Assembly (NCBI GenBank): GCA_021778815.1 | Contig: JAJYBW010000008.1 | Span: 1-22,640, forward strand | DNA: 22,640 nt | Source: Acidobacteriota bacterium | Lineage (GTDB): Bacteria > Acidobacteriota > Terriglobia > Terriglobales > Acidobacteriaceae | Reading direction: 5' to 3' | Shown here: positions 9,038 to 17,257 of the stretch, piece after piece | Layout of the letters: each line of letters starts with the position of its first letter | Numbering within the stretch: the first letter of the stretch is position 1 | Translations under genes and position numbers: made by a program | Notes under the pieces: model-generated | Databases searched by the model: none | What the model was told of the DNA's origin: nothing | The model's input: the letters and a program-made list of their open reading frames with translations, nothing else

Positions 9038-11092
9038 CTACTCCCAGAAAATGCGTTTCGGCACAACCGCCATCAGATTCACCTTGACCGGCGCAGCGAT
9101 CGCGGCCAGGGTGTTGATGTCAAAATCGCGATAGAGATCGAGGCACATCATCTCCGGCGCCTGCACGAAATTCTCCGGGTGATCGTATGCGGTCGCGAAG
9201 CTGGAAATGGATTCGCGGCTCTCGAGGGCGGAAAAGTATTCCGGATGAATGGCAGCCGCGACCATCGCAATGAGTTGCGCGCGAGGACCGGTAGTGACGA
9301 TGCGAATCGCGGGTGTTGGCTTCTCCGGCGGATGGAAATTATTCGGAGTCGGCGAGCCATGGTCGAGGTCCTCACCCAGCCAATGCACCATCGCATTCAC
9401 CTGTGCCGCTTCCATTCCTAATGGACGTTCGCCAAGTGCGGTGAGCAGTTGGGCGAAGACTGTCGCGCCCGAACGGTCATCCGCGTTGAGTTTGCCTTCG
9501 CTAAAGAACAGTGGATTGAGAACCAGCACGCGTTGGCCGCGATCGACATCGTCGGCGACATCCACCATGGTGGACGGCATGCCGGCATCTGCAATCAGGA
9601 TGGTTGTGGGCGAATTTTCCGGCGCGGTGACGGAACGGAACAGGATGCCGGTGGCGCTGAGCCCATTACTGAATTCGAATCGATAGGCGTGGCTTTCTAC
9701 TCCTTTCTCGTGAGTCGCGTTGATGGGCCACGCATGCGTCAGGCTGACTGGAGCATAGCGCACCACCTGCTTCAACTTGGTTCGCTGAGACGAGCCCCAC
9801 CCCGCGCCAGGCTGCGCCGGGACTTCATGATGGATCGACTTCGCCAGCGATTGCGCAAGCGTCAGGATGGTGAGGTTGTCCTTGGGAACAGGAACGGCCA
9901 GGTCCTCGGCGCTTTCGATTTCCGTATCGGTGTCAGGAAATTCTTCCGGCAATGCGTCAATGTGAAATACCGAGTCGAAGAATTTGTAGGAGGCTTGGCG
10001 ATTATCCAATCCATAGTTGTGGGTGCCGGGATCGAGGTTCAGATGCCACTGCAGATTCTCCGGCTTGCCGTACAGATTGAAGAAAGGCTTGATGTCGAAG
10101 TAGACGCCCTGCTTCAAAACCCCTGCGCGGAAGCAGCAGTCGTCCATGGAGTTGTACATCAGCAGCGTTGGCCGGGGCGCGCGGACTGCCATCAGCTGGG
10201 CGTAATCGACACCCTGGCGAAAATCGCTGGGATTCTGCTCGGCGTCGTTGCCGGAATACTCGGGATGCTCGATCGAGGTTGTCAGGGAACTGAATCCAGC
10301 AACGGGTGCGGCTGGCCCGACGCGGGTATCGAGGGAGCTGAGCACGATGGTTTGCCATCCGCCGCCCGAAACACCGGTGACGCCGATGCGAGAGCGATCG
10401 ACATTGGGGTTGTCGTATAGGTAATCCAGACCACGTCGCATTTCCAGATAAAAGAGGCCAGCTCCGTCGTAGCCGGCGAGATCGAGCAGGCGGGCGTTAT
10501 CATGCGCATTTCCCGGCTGATCCAGGTCGCCATAATCGAACCATTCCAGGTCAAGCGCAAACATTCCACGGCGAGCGTAGTTGATGCAGCGTGCTTGTTT
10601 GTGGCCGACCGCTTTGCCGCCGGGGCCATGCCCATTGACGTTTACAATCGCCGGAATTTGGCCGGAGATTTTGTCCGGCTCATAGAGCAACGCGGTGGAG
10701 AACATGCCGGGAACCACCTGATAGCGCAGCTTGACGATGCGATAGCCATCGCGCTCCGTGGCGCCAACCTGCTCGAAGTTTGGAGCGGAGTCGACCCAGG
10801 CCTGAGGCCATCCGTGATACAGCACCGAGAGCTCGCGGGCCCGAATGCGTGCGGCTTCCTGATCCCATTGCTTTGCTGTCGCAGGTAACTGCAGCGGAGG
10901 AACGCGCTGCAGCATGAAGTGTTGCAATTCATTCGCAACCACGGACTGCGATTGAAGATGCTGCGCCAGCAGCGGATCAATCAGGTTGCTGTTCGCCTGG
11001 CCATGCGCGATGCCGCATGAACAAATCACAAGCAGGGCAGTCAGAAAACAACGATGAAGCGAAACGTTGGACCTGCAGAGACAGGGATTCAT
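9038..11092 (-). CDS. Exported alpha/beta hydrolase, acetyl-xylan-esterase/dienelactone-hydrolase type
   Basis: Probable extracytoplasmic ester hydrolase. Residues 1-32 form a signal peptide (hydrophobic FLTALLVICSCGIAHG, cleavage near HGQ-AN). A first alpha/beta hydrolase domain spans about 110-380. Its nucleophile elbow is GVSGG with S242, the likely acid is D317 or D318 (YNSMDDCC), and the histidine is H358 (DPGTHNYG). An NGHGPGG stretch (153-159) could help form the oxyanion hole. The second half (about 410-684) again looks like a hydrolase fold (TTILIADAGMPST, RVLVLNPLF) but shows no GxSxG, so it may be a degenerate repeat. The length of 684 aa is long for a simple acetyl esterase. The start ATG 11092 lies 9 nt after the stop of the PP2C phosphatase gene, with TAGGG just upstream, so the two are probably one operon. 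The true substrate is unknown. Confidence 0.75.
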   Translation of the reverse strand: MNPCLCRSNVSLHRCFLTALLVICSCGIAHGQANSNLIDPLLAQHLQSQSVVANELQHFMLQRVPPLQLPATAKQWDQEAARIRARELSVLYHGWPQAWVDSAPNFEQVGATERDGYRIVKLRYQVVPGMFSTALLYEPDKISGQIPAIVNVNGHGPGGKAVGHKQARCINYARRGMFALDLEWFDYGDLDQPGNAHDNARLLDLAGYDGAGLFYLEMRRGLDYLYDNPNVDRSRIGVTGVSGGGWQTIVLSSLDTRVGPAAPVAGFSSLTTSIEHPEYSGNDAEQNPSDFRQGVDYAQLMAVRAPRPTLLMYNSMDDCCFRAGVLKQGVYFDIKPFFNLYGKPENLQWHLNLDPGTHNYGLDNRQASYKFFDSVFHIDALPEEFPDTDTEIESAEDLAVPVPKDNLTILTLAQSLAKSIHHEVPAQPGAGWGSSQRTKLKQVVRYAPVSLTHAWPINATHEKGVESHAYRFEFSNGLSATGILFRSVTAPENSPTTILIADAGMPSTMVDVADDVDRGQRVLVLNPLFFSEGKLNADDRSGATVFAQLLTALGERPLGMEAAQVNAMVHWLGEDLDHGSPTPNNFHPPEKPTPAIRIVTTGPRAQLIAMVAAAIHPEYFSALESRESISSFATAYDHPENFVQAPEMMCLDLYRDFDINTLAAIAAPVKVNLMAVVPKRIFWE

Positions 11093-11101
11093 GTCCCTAG
11101 T

Positions 11102-13744
11102 CTAACCAGAGATGTTGGCTGGCTGGGATTCCGCGGCGGCGGGATGCTCCTGCAGTTTAAAGACCAGCAGCGTCATGTCGTCGAACTGCGGCGCATTGCC
11201 GGTGAAGTGGTCGGCTTCGGCAAATAAGTGTTCCAACACTTGTTGCGCGCTTCCATCCGGCAAAGTTTCGGCTGCTGCCAGCATCCGATCCTCACCCCAT
11301 TCTTCTTCGTGCTCGGTCATTGCCTCGCTAATGCCGTCGGTATAGGCCAGAAGCAGGTCGCCGGATTGGAGCACACAGCGCTGTTCTTCATACTTTGCAA
11401 AGGGCAGCAGGCCGATGACAGGGCCGCCGGCTTCCAGGCGCTCCACATGGAGATTGTCGCCGCGTCGGCGGACCAGAAAGGGCGCATTGTGGCCGGCGTT
11501 GACATAGATCAACTCCCGCGTCTGTATGTTGTACGTCGCGAAAAAGAAGGTCGCATAGCGATTGGTTGCGGAGGCTTCAAACACCAGCCGATTCACTTTT
11601 TCCATCATCGCGGCCAGGTCGTCAGGAGCATCGAGAGTCATGCCGCGCAGCGAGGCACGCAGGCTCGCCATCAGCAGCGCCGCTGAGATTCCTTTTCCGC
11701 TGACATCGCCGATAGCCAAGCCCATGCGGCCGTCATCGAGCATGAAAGAGTCGTAGTAATCTCCGCCGACACCTTGTTGCGGCCGGCAGTGTCCAGCGAG
11801 GCTGACGCCCTCGATCACAGGAAATTCCTGCGGAAACAGGCGCTCTTGCACTTCGCGGGCAACCTCAATTTCGCGATGAATGCGCTCCCGCTGCGTAGCC
11901 TCGTTGGCCAGCGAGCGAGCCAGGTTGCCAATCTCGAGCGCCAATCCGGTCTGAGTCGCGACGGATTCCAGCAGCCTCAGGTCAGTTGGCGTATATGGTT
12001 CTTCAGAGCGCTTCGGGCCCAGCGTGATCAGGCCCATCAACTGGTCACGCCCCGGCAATGGCAATAGCAGTTCGGCGGACATGGTATCGAGCATTTCTCG
12101 CTCTGAACTGCTGGCGAGCAGCAGCCAGCCATCCGGGTTTTCGCGATACAGCTGCACCGGCGTGTTAATGCGCATTAGGTTTCGTACCGTTGTCGAATTC
12201 ATAGGCAACTGCACTACCCCGTTTCCGGAAACGCCAGCCATCGGAATTCCCACCGCCTGCTGCAGTTGGAAAGTTTTCCCGCCGCGCAGAAGCACGGCAA
12301 TCTTGTCGATGTGCAGTGTCTCCGCCAGGCTCTTCAACACCATTTCGAGCATGGGACCGCTTTCGTTATACCTGCGGACGCGATGGGAAAGCTCGGCAAG
12401 CAACTGCTCCGAGTTGTAGGCTTCGCGAAAGAATTTTCGATCCAGCCAGGAGGATAGGTTCTTGGTGTATTGCGATCGCAACAGCAACAACAGACCCGCC
12501 ACGACTGCAATCTCAACCGCTGCGCGGGGAGTGATCGAAGGGGATCGCAGCGCTACGATCAGGGAAGCGATCAAGGTTGCCAGCAGGGTGACGCGTACAG
12601 CGGTCAGGGTCGCGCGGGCCAGCGCATATTTCGTCCCCATGCGCAGCAGGATGCGCACATCCATCGCTCGTTGCACCACAACCACGTAGGCGAGCGTAAA
12701 GGGAAATGCGAGAGAAAGGATCGCCGCCGTAGTCCCCATCCACCTCGCTGTATTGTCAATATGAAATATCGGGGCTATCGCGTATACGAGGACAGCGCCC
12801 AATCCAATGACGGAGCCGATGCCCAGAACCCGCAACCGGCGGCGTGCATCCGCAGTGGAGGCGGAGCGCGCCTTATCGAAGATTGCAATCCAATAAAGAA
12901 AAACGCAGGCAGTGTCGATGATGAGGACGGCCAGATTCGTCCAGTGATTCAGCGAACGCAGTCCTTGGTTGCGGGTTGCATTGAATTCTTCCGCAACGAC
13001 GATCCAAAGCTGAATCCCGGTGGAAATGGCTCCCGGTGCAATCACCAACCATTTCAGCCAGGGAAGCTTGCGATCCAGTCGCCAGCGTTCAGGAAAATAC
13101 AATCCAAACAGTAACAGCACAAGTGGAACGATCGACTGGACGGCCTGCATCCAGAACTGAATATAGAAATCCCAGGCTCCTGGCCACCACTGGCTGCCAA
13201 TCGAAAAAAAGGTCTCTGTAAACGTGAGAATGACGAGGATCAACCATGCGAATGGATCGCGCGGCCGGGCGGCGACCACCCAATAGCCGACAAGTAGGCA
13301 GATTAAGGGCGGGATCCCAAAGATAAATAGGAAACTACCCCACTCGCGGAACTTGGCGTGGCCAGAGTTTCCCGTCAAGACAATGGCAGCTTGTTTTTGC
13401 GCTCCATTCGGCTTGCGCACAACCACCTGAAGTGTTTCTCCAGGGTGAAGATCGTGATGGATCAAAGTCAACCAACTTGCCATGCCGGTGTAGGGTTTGC
13501 CATTTGCGGATACCAGCACGTCTCCTTTCTCCACCCCTGACTTTTGCGTTTCTGGCCGTACCGAGGTGATTTTCTGCGTATCAATGTCAAACGTCAGCGG
13601 GACTCGTGGGCGATGATGCAGATCGAAATAGTTATCGATAAACCCCGCAACATTTGCGACGTAATACGTCATGCTGGCCAGAATGTAGGCAGCGAGCAGC
13701 AGGTACAAGCTACGCGAACTTTTAGTTTGTATTGGGCTCGCCAT
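11102..13744 (-). CDS. Membrane sensor PP2C-type serine/threonine phosphatase (SpoIIE/RsbU-like) with PDZ and GAF domains
   Basis: An 880-residue, probably inner-membrane, signalling phosphatase. Order of domains: a TM anchor (about 12-34), an extracytoplasmic PDZ-like domain (about 55-125, with VEKGDVLVSANGKPY), a block of about eight hydrophobic helices (135-425), a GAF-like domain (about 445-610), a coiled linker REIEVAREVQERLFP (624-638), and a PP2C/SpoIIE domain (about 645-865). The metal-binding acidic residues are visible: GGDYYD (D662), IGDVSGKG (D680), YTDGISEA (D803) and FDDMTLL (D855/D856). RsbU-type phosphatases usually act on anti-anti-sigma (STAS) proteins to free a sigma factor; no such partner is encoded here. 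The start ATG 13744 has no clear Shine-Dalgarno. It leads a likely two-gene operon with the hydrolase, so the phosphatase gene is transcribed first. It diverges from an acyltransferase gene. Confidence 0.92.
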   Translation of the reverse strand: MASPIQTKSSRSLYLLLAAYILASMTYYVANVAGFIDNYFDLHHRPRVPLTFDIDTQKITSVRPETQKSGVEKGDVLVSANGKPYTGMASWLTLIHHDLHPGETLQVVVRKPNGAQKQAAIVLTGNSGHAKFREWGSFLFIFGIPPLICLLVGYWVVAARPRDPFAWLILVILTFTETFFSIGSQWWPGAWDFYIQFWMQAVQSIVPLVLLLFGLYFPERWRLDRKLPWLKWLVIAPGAISTGIQLWIVVAEEFNATRNQGLRSLNHWTNLAVLIIDTACVFLYWIAIFDKARSASTADARRRLRVLGIGSVIGLGAVLVYAIAPIFHIDNTARWMGTTAAILSLAFPFTLAYVVVVQRAMDVRILLRMGTKYALARATLTAVRVTLLATLIASLIVALRSPSITPRAAVEIAVVAGLLLLLRSQYTKNLSSWLDRKFFREAYNSEQLLAELSHRVRRYNESGPMLEMVLKSLAETLHIDKIAVLLRGGKTFQLQQAVGIPMAGVSGNGVVQLPMNSTTVRNLMRINTPVQLYRENPDGWLLLASSSEREMLDTMSAELLLPLPGRDQLMGLITLGPKRSEEPYTPTDLRLLESVATQTGLALEIGNLARSLANEATQRERIHREIEVAREVQERLFPQEFPVIEGVSLAGHCRPQQGVGGDYYDSFMLDDGRMGLAIGDVSGKGISAALLMASLRASLRGMTLDAPDDLAAMMEKVNRLVFEASATNRYATFFFATYNIQTRELIYVNAGHNAPFLVRRRGDNLHVERLEAGGPVIGLLPFAKYEEQRCVLQSGDLLLAYTDGISEAMTEHEEEWGEDRMLAAAETLPDGSAQQVLEHLFAEADHFTGNAPQFDDMTLLVFKLQEHPAAAESQPANISG

Positions 13745-13773
13745 CTGTTTCAGGAGACTATGGTATCGGAAAT

Positions 13774-13787
13774 CTAAGAATTCCTAG
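13774..13787. repeat. Imperfect 14-bp palindrome in divergent promoter region
   Basis: CTAAGAATTCCTAG is symmetric around GAATTC with a single mismatched pair (A/C). It lies between the divergent PP2C and acyltransferase genes, 30 nt upstream of the phosphatase ATG. It could be an operator for a dimeric regulator, but a palindrome of this length can also occur by chance. Confidence 0.3.
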
Positions 13788-13865
13788 TTATTGTTGTGTA
13801 CGCAGTTCGCCTGCCGATAGTTCGCGGAAATATATCGCTTCCTGCACCTTATACTGCGAAGGATT

Positions 13866-13882
13866 GGAGTCTGTTGCGCGTG
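13866..13882 (+). promoter_or_regulatory. Candidate ribosome binding site and GTG start for the acyltransferase-3 gene
   Basis: GGAG at 13866-13869 is 10 nt before an in-frame GTG at 13880. A -10-like TATACT at 13850-13855 would place transcription start near 13862, which would exclude the upstream GTG at 13796. No matching -35 element was found. The conserved family motif VPALDGVRG follows about 15 residues after this start, which fits the family. Confidence 0.4.
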
Positions 13883-15103
13883 ACGCAGAACCCGGCCGTC
13901 GAAGTTGCAGGTCCCTCCCGTAGGCATGTCCCTGCGTTGGATGGTGTGCGTGGAATGGCCATTCTGCTGGTGCTGGTGTCCCACCTGATGCTGTTCAATG
14001 ATCACACCGGCAGCCGGCTTGGCGACTCGCTGTCTGCATTGCGAGGCCTGGGTTGGGTGGGTGTCGATTTATTTTTTGTGCTTTCCGGGTTTCTGATTAC
14101 CGGCATTTTGTTTGACACCCTGCAGGATCCGCATTATTTCCGAAGCTTTTACATGCGGCGATTTTTGCGCATTTTTCCGCTGTATTATGGCTTCCTTTTT
14201 TTTCTGATGATTCTGGGCCATTGGGGGCCGGGGCTGCATTTTGAGTGGAACGGGCGCCAGTATGTCCTGTTGACCTATCTGCAGAACACCGGGCTCTGGT
14301 TCCCGGTAACAGATTTTCATCCAGGCATTTGGGCCGACCTCGACCACTTCTGGTCGCTGGCGGTTGAAGAGCAGTTTTACCTCTTCTGGCCACTCATGGT
14401 GTTTCTGGTGCGTGGCCGCCGACGCCTGATTGCGCTGGCGCTGGCGTTTTCAGGCTTCGCTTTATTGCTGCGAATCGCGCTGTATCTGCACGGCAGCTCA
14501 CCGCTTCTGATTTTCATGCTGACGCCGTGCCGGATGGACACGCTTTTACTGGGAGGACTGGTGGCGCTGGTCGTTCGCGGGGATAGTGACTGGATTCCGA
14601 GTCGATGGATGGCGCCCGTGGCGCTGATCGCGGCAGTAGTGATTGCCGCCTACACGCTGTGGCACTTGGGCGCAGATATGCGTGATTTCTTCTTCGGCGC
14701 AACTTTTGGATATTCCGTGATCGCGCTGGGATGCGTTGCTGTTTTGATTGCGTCGTTGGAGCCGGAGTCGGCTGCGCATCGTGTGTTTCGCTGGTCGTGG
14801 CTGCGCAGCCTGGGGAAATACAGTTATGGCATCTATGTGCTGCATATTTTTGTGGCGCATGGAGTGGCAACGCTGACCGATCGCGTGCTGGGAACTAGCC
14901 TGCGTATCTGGTTGACACCACACCTGCATTCCCGCCCGCTGGCGGTGCTGGTGGAGTTTTGCTTCAACGCGGCAGCAGTTTTTCTGGCTGCATACCTCAG
15001 CTATACCCTGTACGAAATTCATTTTCTAAGGCTGAAGCGATATTTTGGCTATAGAAAAAGCAATGCGCAATCGGCATCTGCGAAGCAGTTTGCATCCGAC
15101 TAG
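13880..15103 (+). CDS. Acyltransferase-3 family membrane protein (OafA/YrhL-like)
   Basis: Inner-membrane acyltransferase that likely O-acylates a cell-surface glycan; the acceptor cannot be deduced. It opens with the family signature VPALDGVRGMAILLVLVSH, whose final histidine matches the conserved catalytic histidine position. GVDLFFVLSGFLITGIL and FYMRRFLRIFPLYY follow. About ten membrane helices continue to the C-terminus, with LGKYSYGIYVLHIF near the end, also typical. The longest frame starts at GTG 13796 (435 aa). GTG 13880 (407 aa) is preferred because it has a Shine-Dalgarno and the extra N-terminal residues do not look conserved. There is no SGNH domain, so it is the short form of the family. 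It diverges from the phosphatase gene and precedes dxs by 123 nt. Confidence 0.9.
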   Translation: MTQNPAVEVAGPSRRHVPALDGVRGMAILLVLVSHLMLFNDHTGSRLGDSLSALRGLGWVGVDLFFVLSGFLITGILFDTLQDPHYFRSFYMRRFLRIFPLYYGFLFFLMILGHWGPGLHFEWNGRQYVLLTYLQNTGLWFPVTDFHPGIWADLDHFWSLAVEEQFYLFWPLMVFLVRGRRRLIALALAFSGFALLLRIALYLHGSSPLLIFMLTPCRMDTLLLGGLVALVVRGDSDWIPSRWMAPVALIAAVVIAAYTLWHLGADMRDFFFGATFGYSVIALGCVAVLIASLEPESAAHRVFRWSWLRSLGKYSYGIYVLHIFVAHGVATLTDRVLGTSLRIWLTPHLHSRPLAVLVEFCFNAAAVFLAAYLSYTLYEIHFLRLKRYFGYRKSNAQSASAKQFASD

Positions 15104-15139
15104 GGAGGTCCACAAGCAAGTCGGCGCGTGTTTCTCAGA

Positions 15140-15145
15140 TATACT
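15140..15145 (+). promoter_or_regulatory. Possible -10 element upstream of dxs
   Basis: TATACT, one base from TATAAT, lies 81 nt before the dxs ATG. No convincing -35 hexamer is found 16-18 nt upstream. Transcription would start near 15152, just before a small leader reading frame. Confidence 0.3.
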
Positions 15146-15167
15146 TTGCTATGGGTATGGGCGTCCG

Positions 15168-15230
15168 ATGACTGCAGGTGCAATACAGCCCGTAGTCGAC
15201 GAGATCAGGATGGCTCCTAACAACACATGA
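15168..15230 (+). CDS. Possible 20-residue leader reading frame overlapping dxs start
   Basis: ATG at 15168 opens a 20-codon frame that ends in TGA at 15228-15230, sharing ATGA with the dxs start codon. The dxs ATG has no Shine-Dalgarno at normal distance (AGGA is 16 nt away), so translation could be coupled to this frame. The peptide resembles no known leader, has no run of a regulatory codon, and its own ribosome binding site is weak. Chance is a real alternative. Confidence 0.2.
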   Translation: MTAGAIQPVVDEIRMAPNNT

Positions 15231-17119
15231 GCAACATTCTCGATACGATTGAGTGTCCCTCGGACGTAAAACGACTCACCTTGCCACAACTGGAGCAGTT
15301 GGCGCAGGAGATTCGCGAGCGCATGATCACTGTGCTCGCGAAGACAGGCGGCCATCTTGGTCCGAACCTGGGAGTGGTGGAGCTGACCCTGGCCCTGCAC
15401 GTGGTTTTCGACACGCCGAAGGACCATTTTGTTTTCGATGTGAGCCACCAGGCTTATATTCACAAGCTACTGACTGGTCGGCGCGCTCGTTTTGAAACCA
15501 TGCGGCAGCCGGCCGGGCTGAACGGCTTTATGCTGCGCACCGAAAGCGAGCATGATGTCTACGGTGCGGGTCATGCCGGCACGGCGTTGTCTGCAGCCTT
15601 GGGCATGGCAGTGGCGCGCGACCTGACTGGCGGCAAGGAGCATGTGATTGCGCTGGCCGGCGATGCAGCGTTTACGAATGGCATTTCCTACGAGGCACTG
15701 AACAACGTGGCCAGCCAGACCAAGCGGCTGATTATCGTGCTGAACGATAATGAGTGGTCGATCGATCGCAACGTCGGAGCTATCTCATCCTACCTGCATC
15801 GCATTGTCACGAATGATCGCTACGTTTATCTGCATGAGCGGGCAGGCCGCCTGATTGAAAAGTTCGGCGGCAAGACGGTGGGCCACGTGGTTCGCCGTGC
15901 GGAAGAAGCGGCGAAGGGCTTGTTGCTTCCGTCGCTGATCTTTGAAGAGTTTGGCCTGACTTACTATGGCCCGATCGACGGACACAATCTTGGCCTGCTG
16001 ATTGAGACCTTCAAGTTTTTGAAGACGCAGCATCGTCCGGTTATTCTGCATGCGTTGACGCAGAAGGGGCGAGGCTTTCAACCCGCGCTCGACAAGCAGA
16101 AGAAGTTTCATGGCCTGGGACCGTACGATCCGGAGACCGGAGAGACGACGGCAGCCGGTGCGAAGTCGTATGCAGAAGTGTTTGCCGAAACCATGGTGAA
16201 GTTGGCCGACCGCGACGAAAAAGTCGTCGCCATTACAGCAGCCATGCCGAATGGAACCGCGCTTGACCTGTTTCGGCCGCACCATCCGAAACGCTATTTC
16301 GATGTCGGTATTGCAGAAGAGCACGCGGTGATTTTTGCGGCGGGAATGGCGACCAAAGGGCTGCGGCCATTCTGCGCCATCTACTCAACGTTCTTGCAGC
16401 GCGCCTATGATCCCATCATTCATGACGTGTGCCTGCAGAATTTGCCGGTGGTGTTCTGCATGGACCGCGCTGGACTTTCCGGCGACGATGGTCCTACGCA
16501 TCACGGGCTGTTCGACATCAGTTATCTGCGCGGCGTGCCCAACATTGTTGTGATGGCGCCCAAGGATGAAGACGAATTGGCGGACATGCTGCAAACAGCA
16601 CTGGAGCATGGCGGCCCATCAGCCGTCCGCTATCCCCGTGGAGCTGGCCCGGGAGCCGTCGTCAAAGAACAGCCGGTCGCGCTGCCCATTGGCAAAGCGG
16701 AAGTATTGCGCGAAGGCAGTGAAGTCGCCGTTTGGGGTTTGGGCGCTTTAGTGCCCATGGCGGCGCAATTTCATAGTCAGCTGGAGCGGGAAGGATATTC
16801 CGCGGCGCTGATTAATGCGCGTTTCGCCAAACCGCTCGATACCGAGTTGCTGGAAAAATATGCGCGACGGGTCGGCTTGATTGTTACCTTTGAAGATCAC
16901 GTGCTGATGGGCGGATTTGGCAGCGCTGTGCTCGAGTATCTCTCCAGCCAGAACCTGCGCGTGCCGGTGGTTCGAATCGGTTGGCCGGATGCATTTATTG
17001 AACACGGTAAGGTAGATCAACTTCGAGAGAAGTATGGTCTGTCTGTGGCTGCGGCCGTCGAACAGTCACGGCCCTACTTGAAGAGCCTGCCGCGCAAACG
17101 TTTCGCCGTTACTGGATAA
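15227..17119 (+). CDS. dxs: 1-deoxy-D-xylulose-5-phosphate synthase, variant clade
   Basis: Thiamine-diphosphate enzyme that condenses pyruvate and glyceraldehyde-3-phosphate to DXP, the first step of the MEP isoprenoid pathway. The 630 residues cover the whole family length. Visible motifs: GGHLGPNLGVVELT (41-54, H43), DVSHQAYIHKLLTGRR (71-86), a TPP/Mg site GDAAFTNG (145-152) with NDNEWSID (173-180), YYGPIDGH (246-253), the transketolase-type Glu in GIAEEHA (E364), and DRAGLSGDDGPTHHGLFD (413-430). Most DXS have DVGHQ and GDGALTGG, so this belongs to a divergent branch of the family that I recall from Verrucomicrobia-like bacteria. Catalytic residues appear kept. The start ATG 15227 has no close Shine-Dalgarno. 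Inverted repeats follow the stop codon. Confidence 0.93.
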   Translation: MSNILDTIECPSDVKRLTLPQLEQLAQEIRERMITVLAKTGGHLGPNLGVVELTLALHVVFDTPKDHFVFDVSHQAYIHKLLTGRRARFETMRQPAGLNGFMLRTESEHDVYGAGHAGTALSAALGMAVARDLTGGKEHVIALAGDAAFTNGISYEALNNVASQTKRLIIVLNDNEWSIDRNVGAISSYLHRIVTNDRYVYLHERAGRLIEKFGGKTVGHVVRRAEEAAKGLLLPSLIFEEFGLTYYGPIDGHNLGLLIETFKFLKTQHRPVILHALTQKGRGFQPALDKQKKFHGLGPYDPETGETTAAGAKSYAEVFAETMVKLADRDEKVVAITAAMPNGTALDLFRPHHPKRYFDVGIAEEHAVIFAAGMATKGLRPFCAIYSTFLQRAYDPIIHDVCLQNLPVVFCMDRAGLSGDDGPTHHGLFDISYLRGVPNIVVMAPKDEDELADMLQTALEHGGPSAVRYPRGAGPGAVVKEQPVALPIGKAEVLREGSEVAVWGLGALVPMAAQFHSQLEREGYSAALINARFAKPLDTELLEKYARRVGLIVTFEDHVLMGGFGSAVLEYLSSQNLRVPVVRIGWPDAFIEHGKVDQLREKYGLSVAAAVEQSRPYLKSLPRKRFAVTG

Positions 17120-17127
17120 TCAGCCCC

Positions 17128-17170
17128 CAGACTTGACGACACTATGACGATTTCTCATCGGTCAAGTCTG
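17128..17170. repeat. 10-bp perfect inverted repeat after dxs
   Basis: CAGACTTGAC (17128-17137) and GTCAAGTCTG (17161-17170) are exact reverse complements separated by 23 nt. There is no T-tract after the right arm, so this is not a classical intrinsic terminator. The right arm overlaps a second inverted repeat. It could help end the dxs transcript or be an end of a lost mobile element. Confidence 0.6.
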
Positions 17171-17177
17171 ACCGATG
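17156..17177. repeat. 8-bp perfect inverted repeat overlapping the previous one
   Basis: CATCGGTC (17156-17163) and GACCGATG (17170-17177) flank a 6-nt loop AAGTCT. Three bases of its left arm and one of its right arm are shared with the right arm of the 10-bp repeat, so the two hairpins cannot form at once. Confidence 0.6.
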
Positions 17178-17189
17178 GCTTGCTGTTCG

Positions 17190-17201
17190 CTCGTCGACGA
17201 G
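17190..17201. repeat. 12-bp perfect palindrome
   Basis: CTCGTCGACGAG is fully self-complementary. It lies 12 nt after the overlapping inverted repeats, in a gene-free stretch between dxs and the MFS remnant. A protein-binding site or chance are both possible. Confidence 0.4.
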
Positions 17202-17257
17202 ACTCTGTACCACCCCGCAAAAATTAGGGCCCGAGTCAATCCCGTCGCGGAAGCTGC

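Noticed and set aside
9449..10420. 323-codon plus-strand frame antisense to the hydrolase gene
   Set aside because: A shadow of a GC-rich gene on the other strand, which has clear catalytic motifs; no ribosome binding site or recognisable domain.
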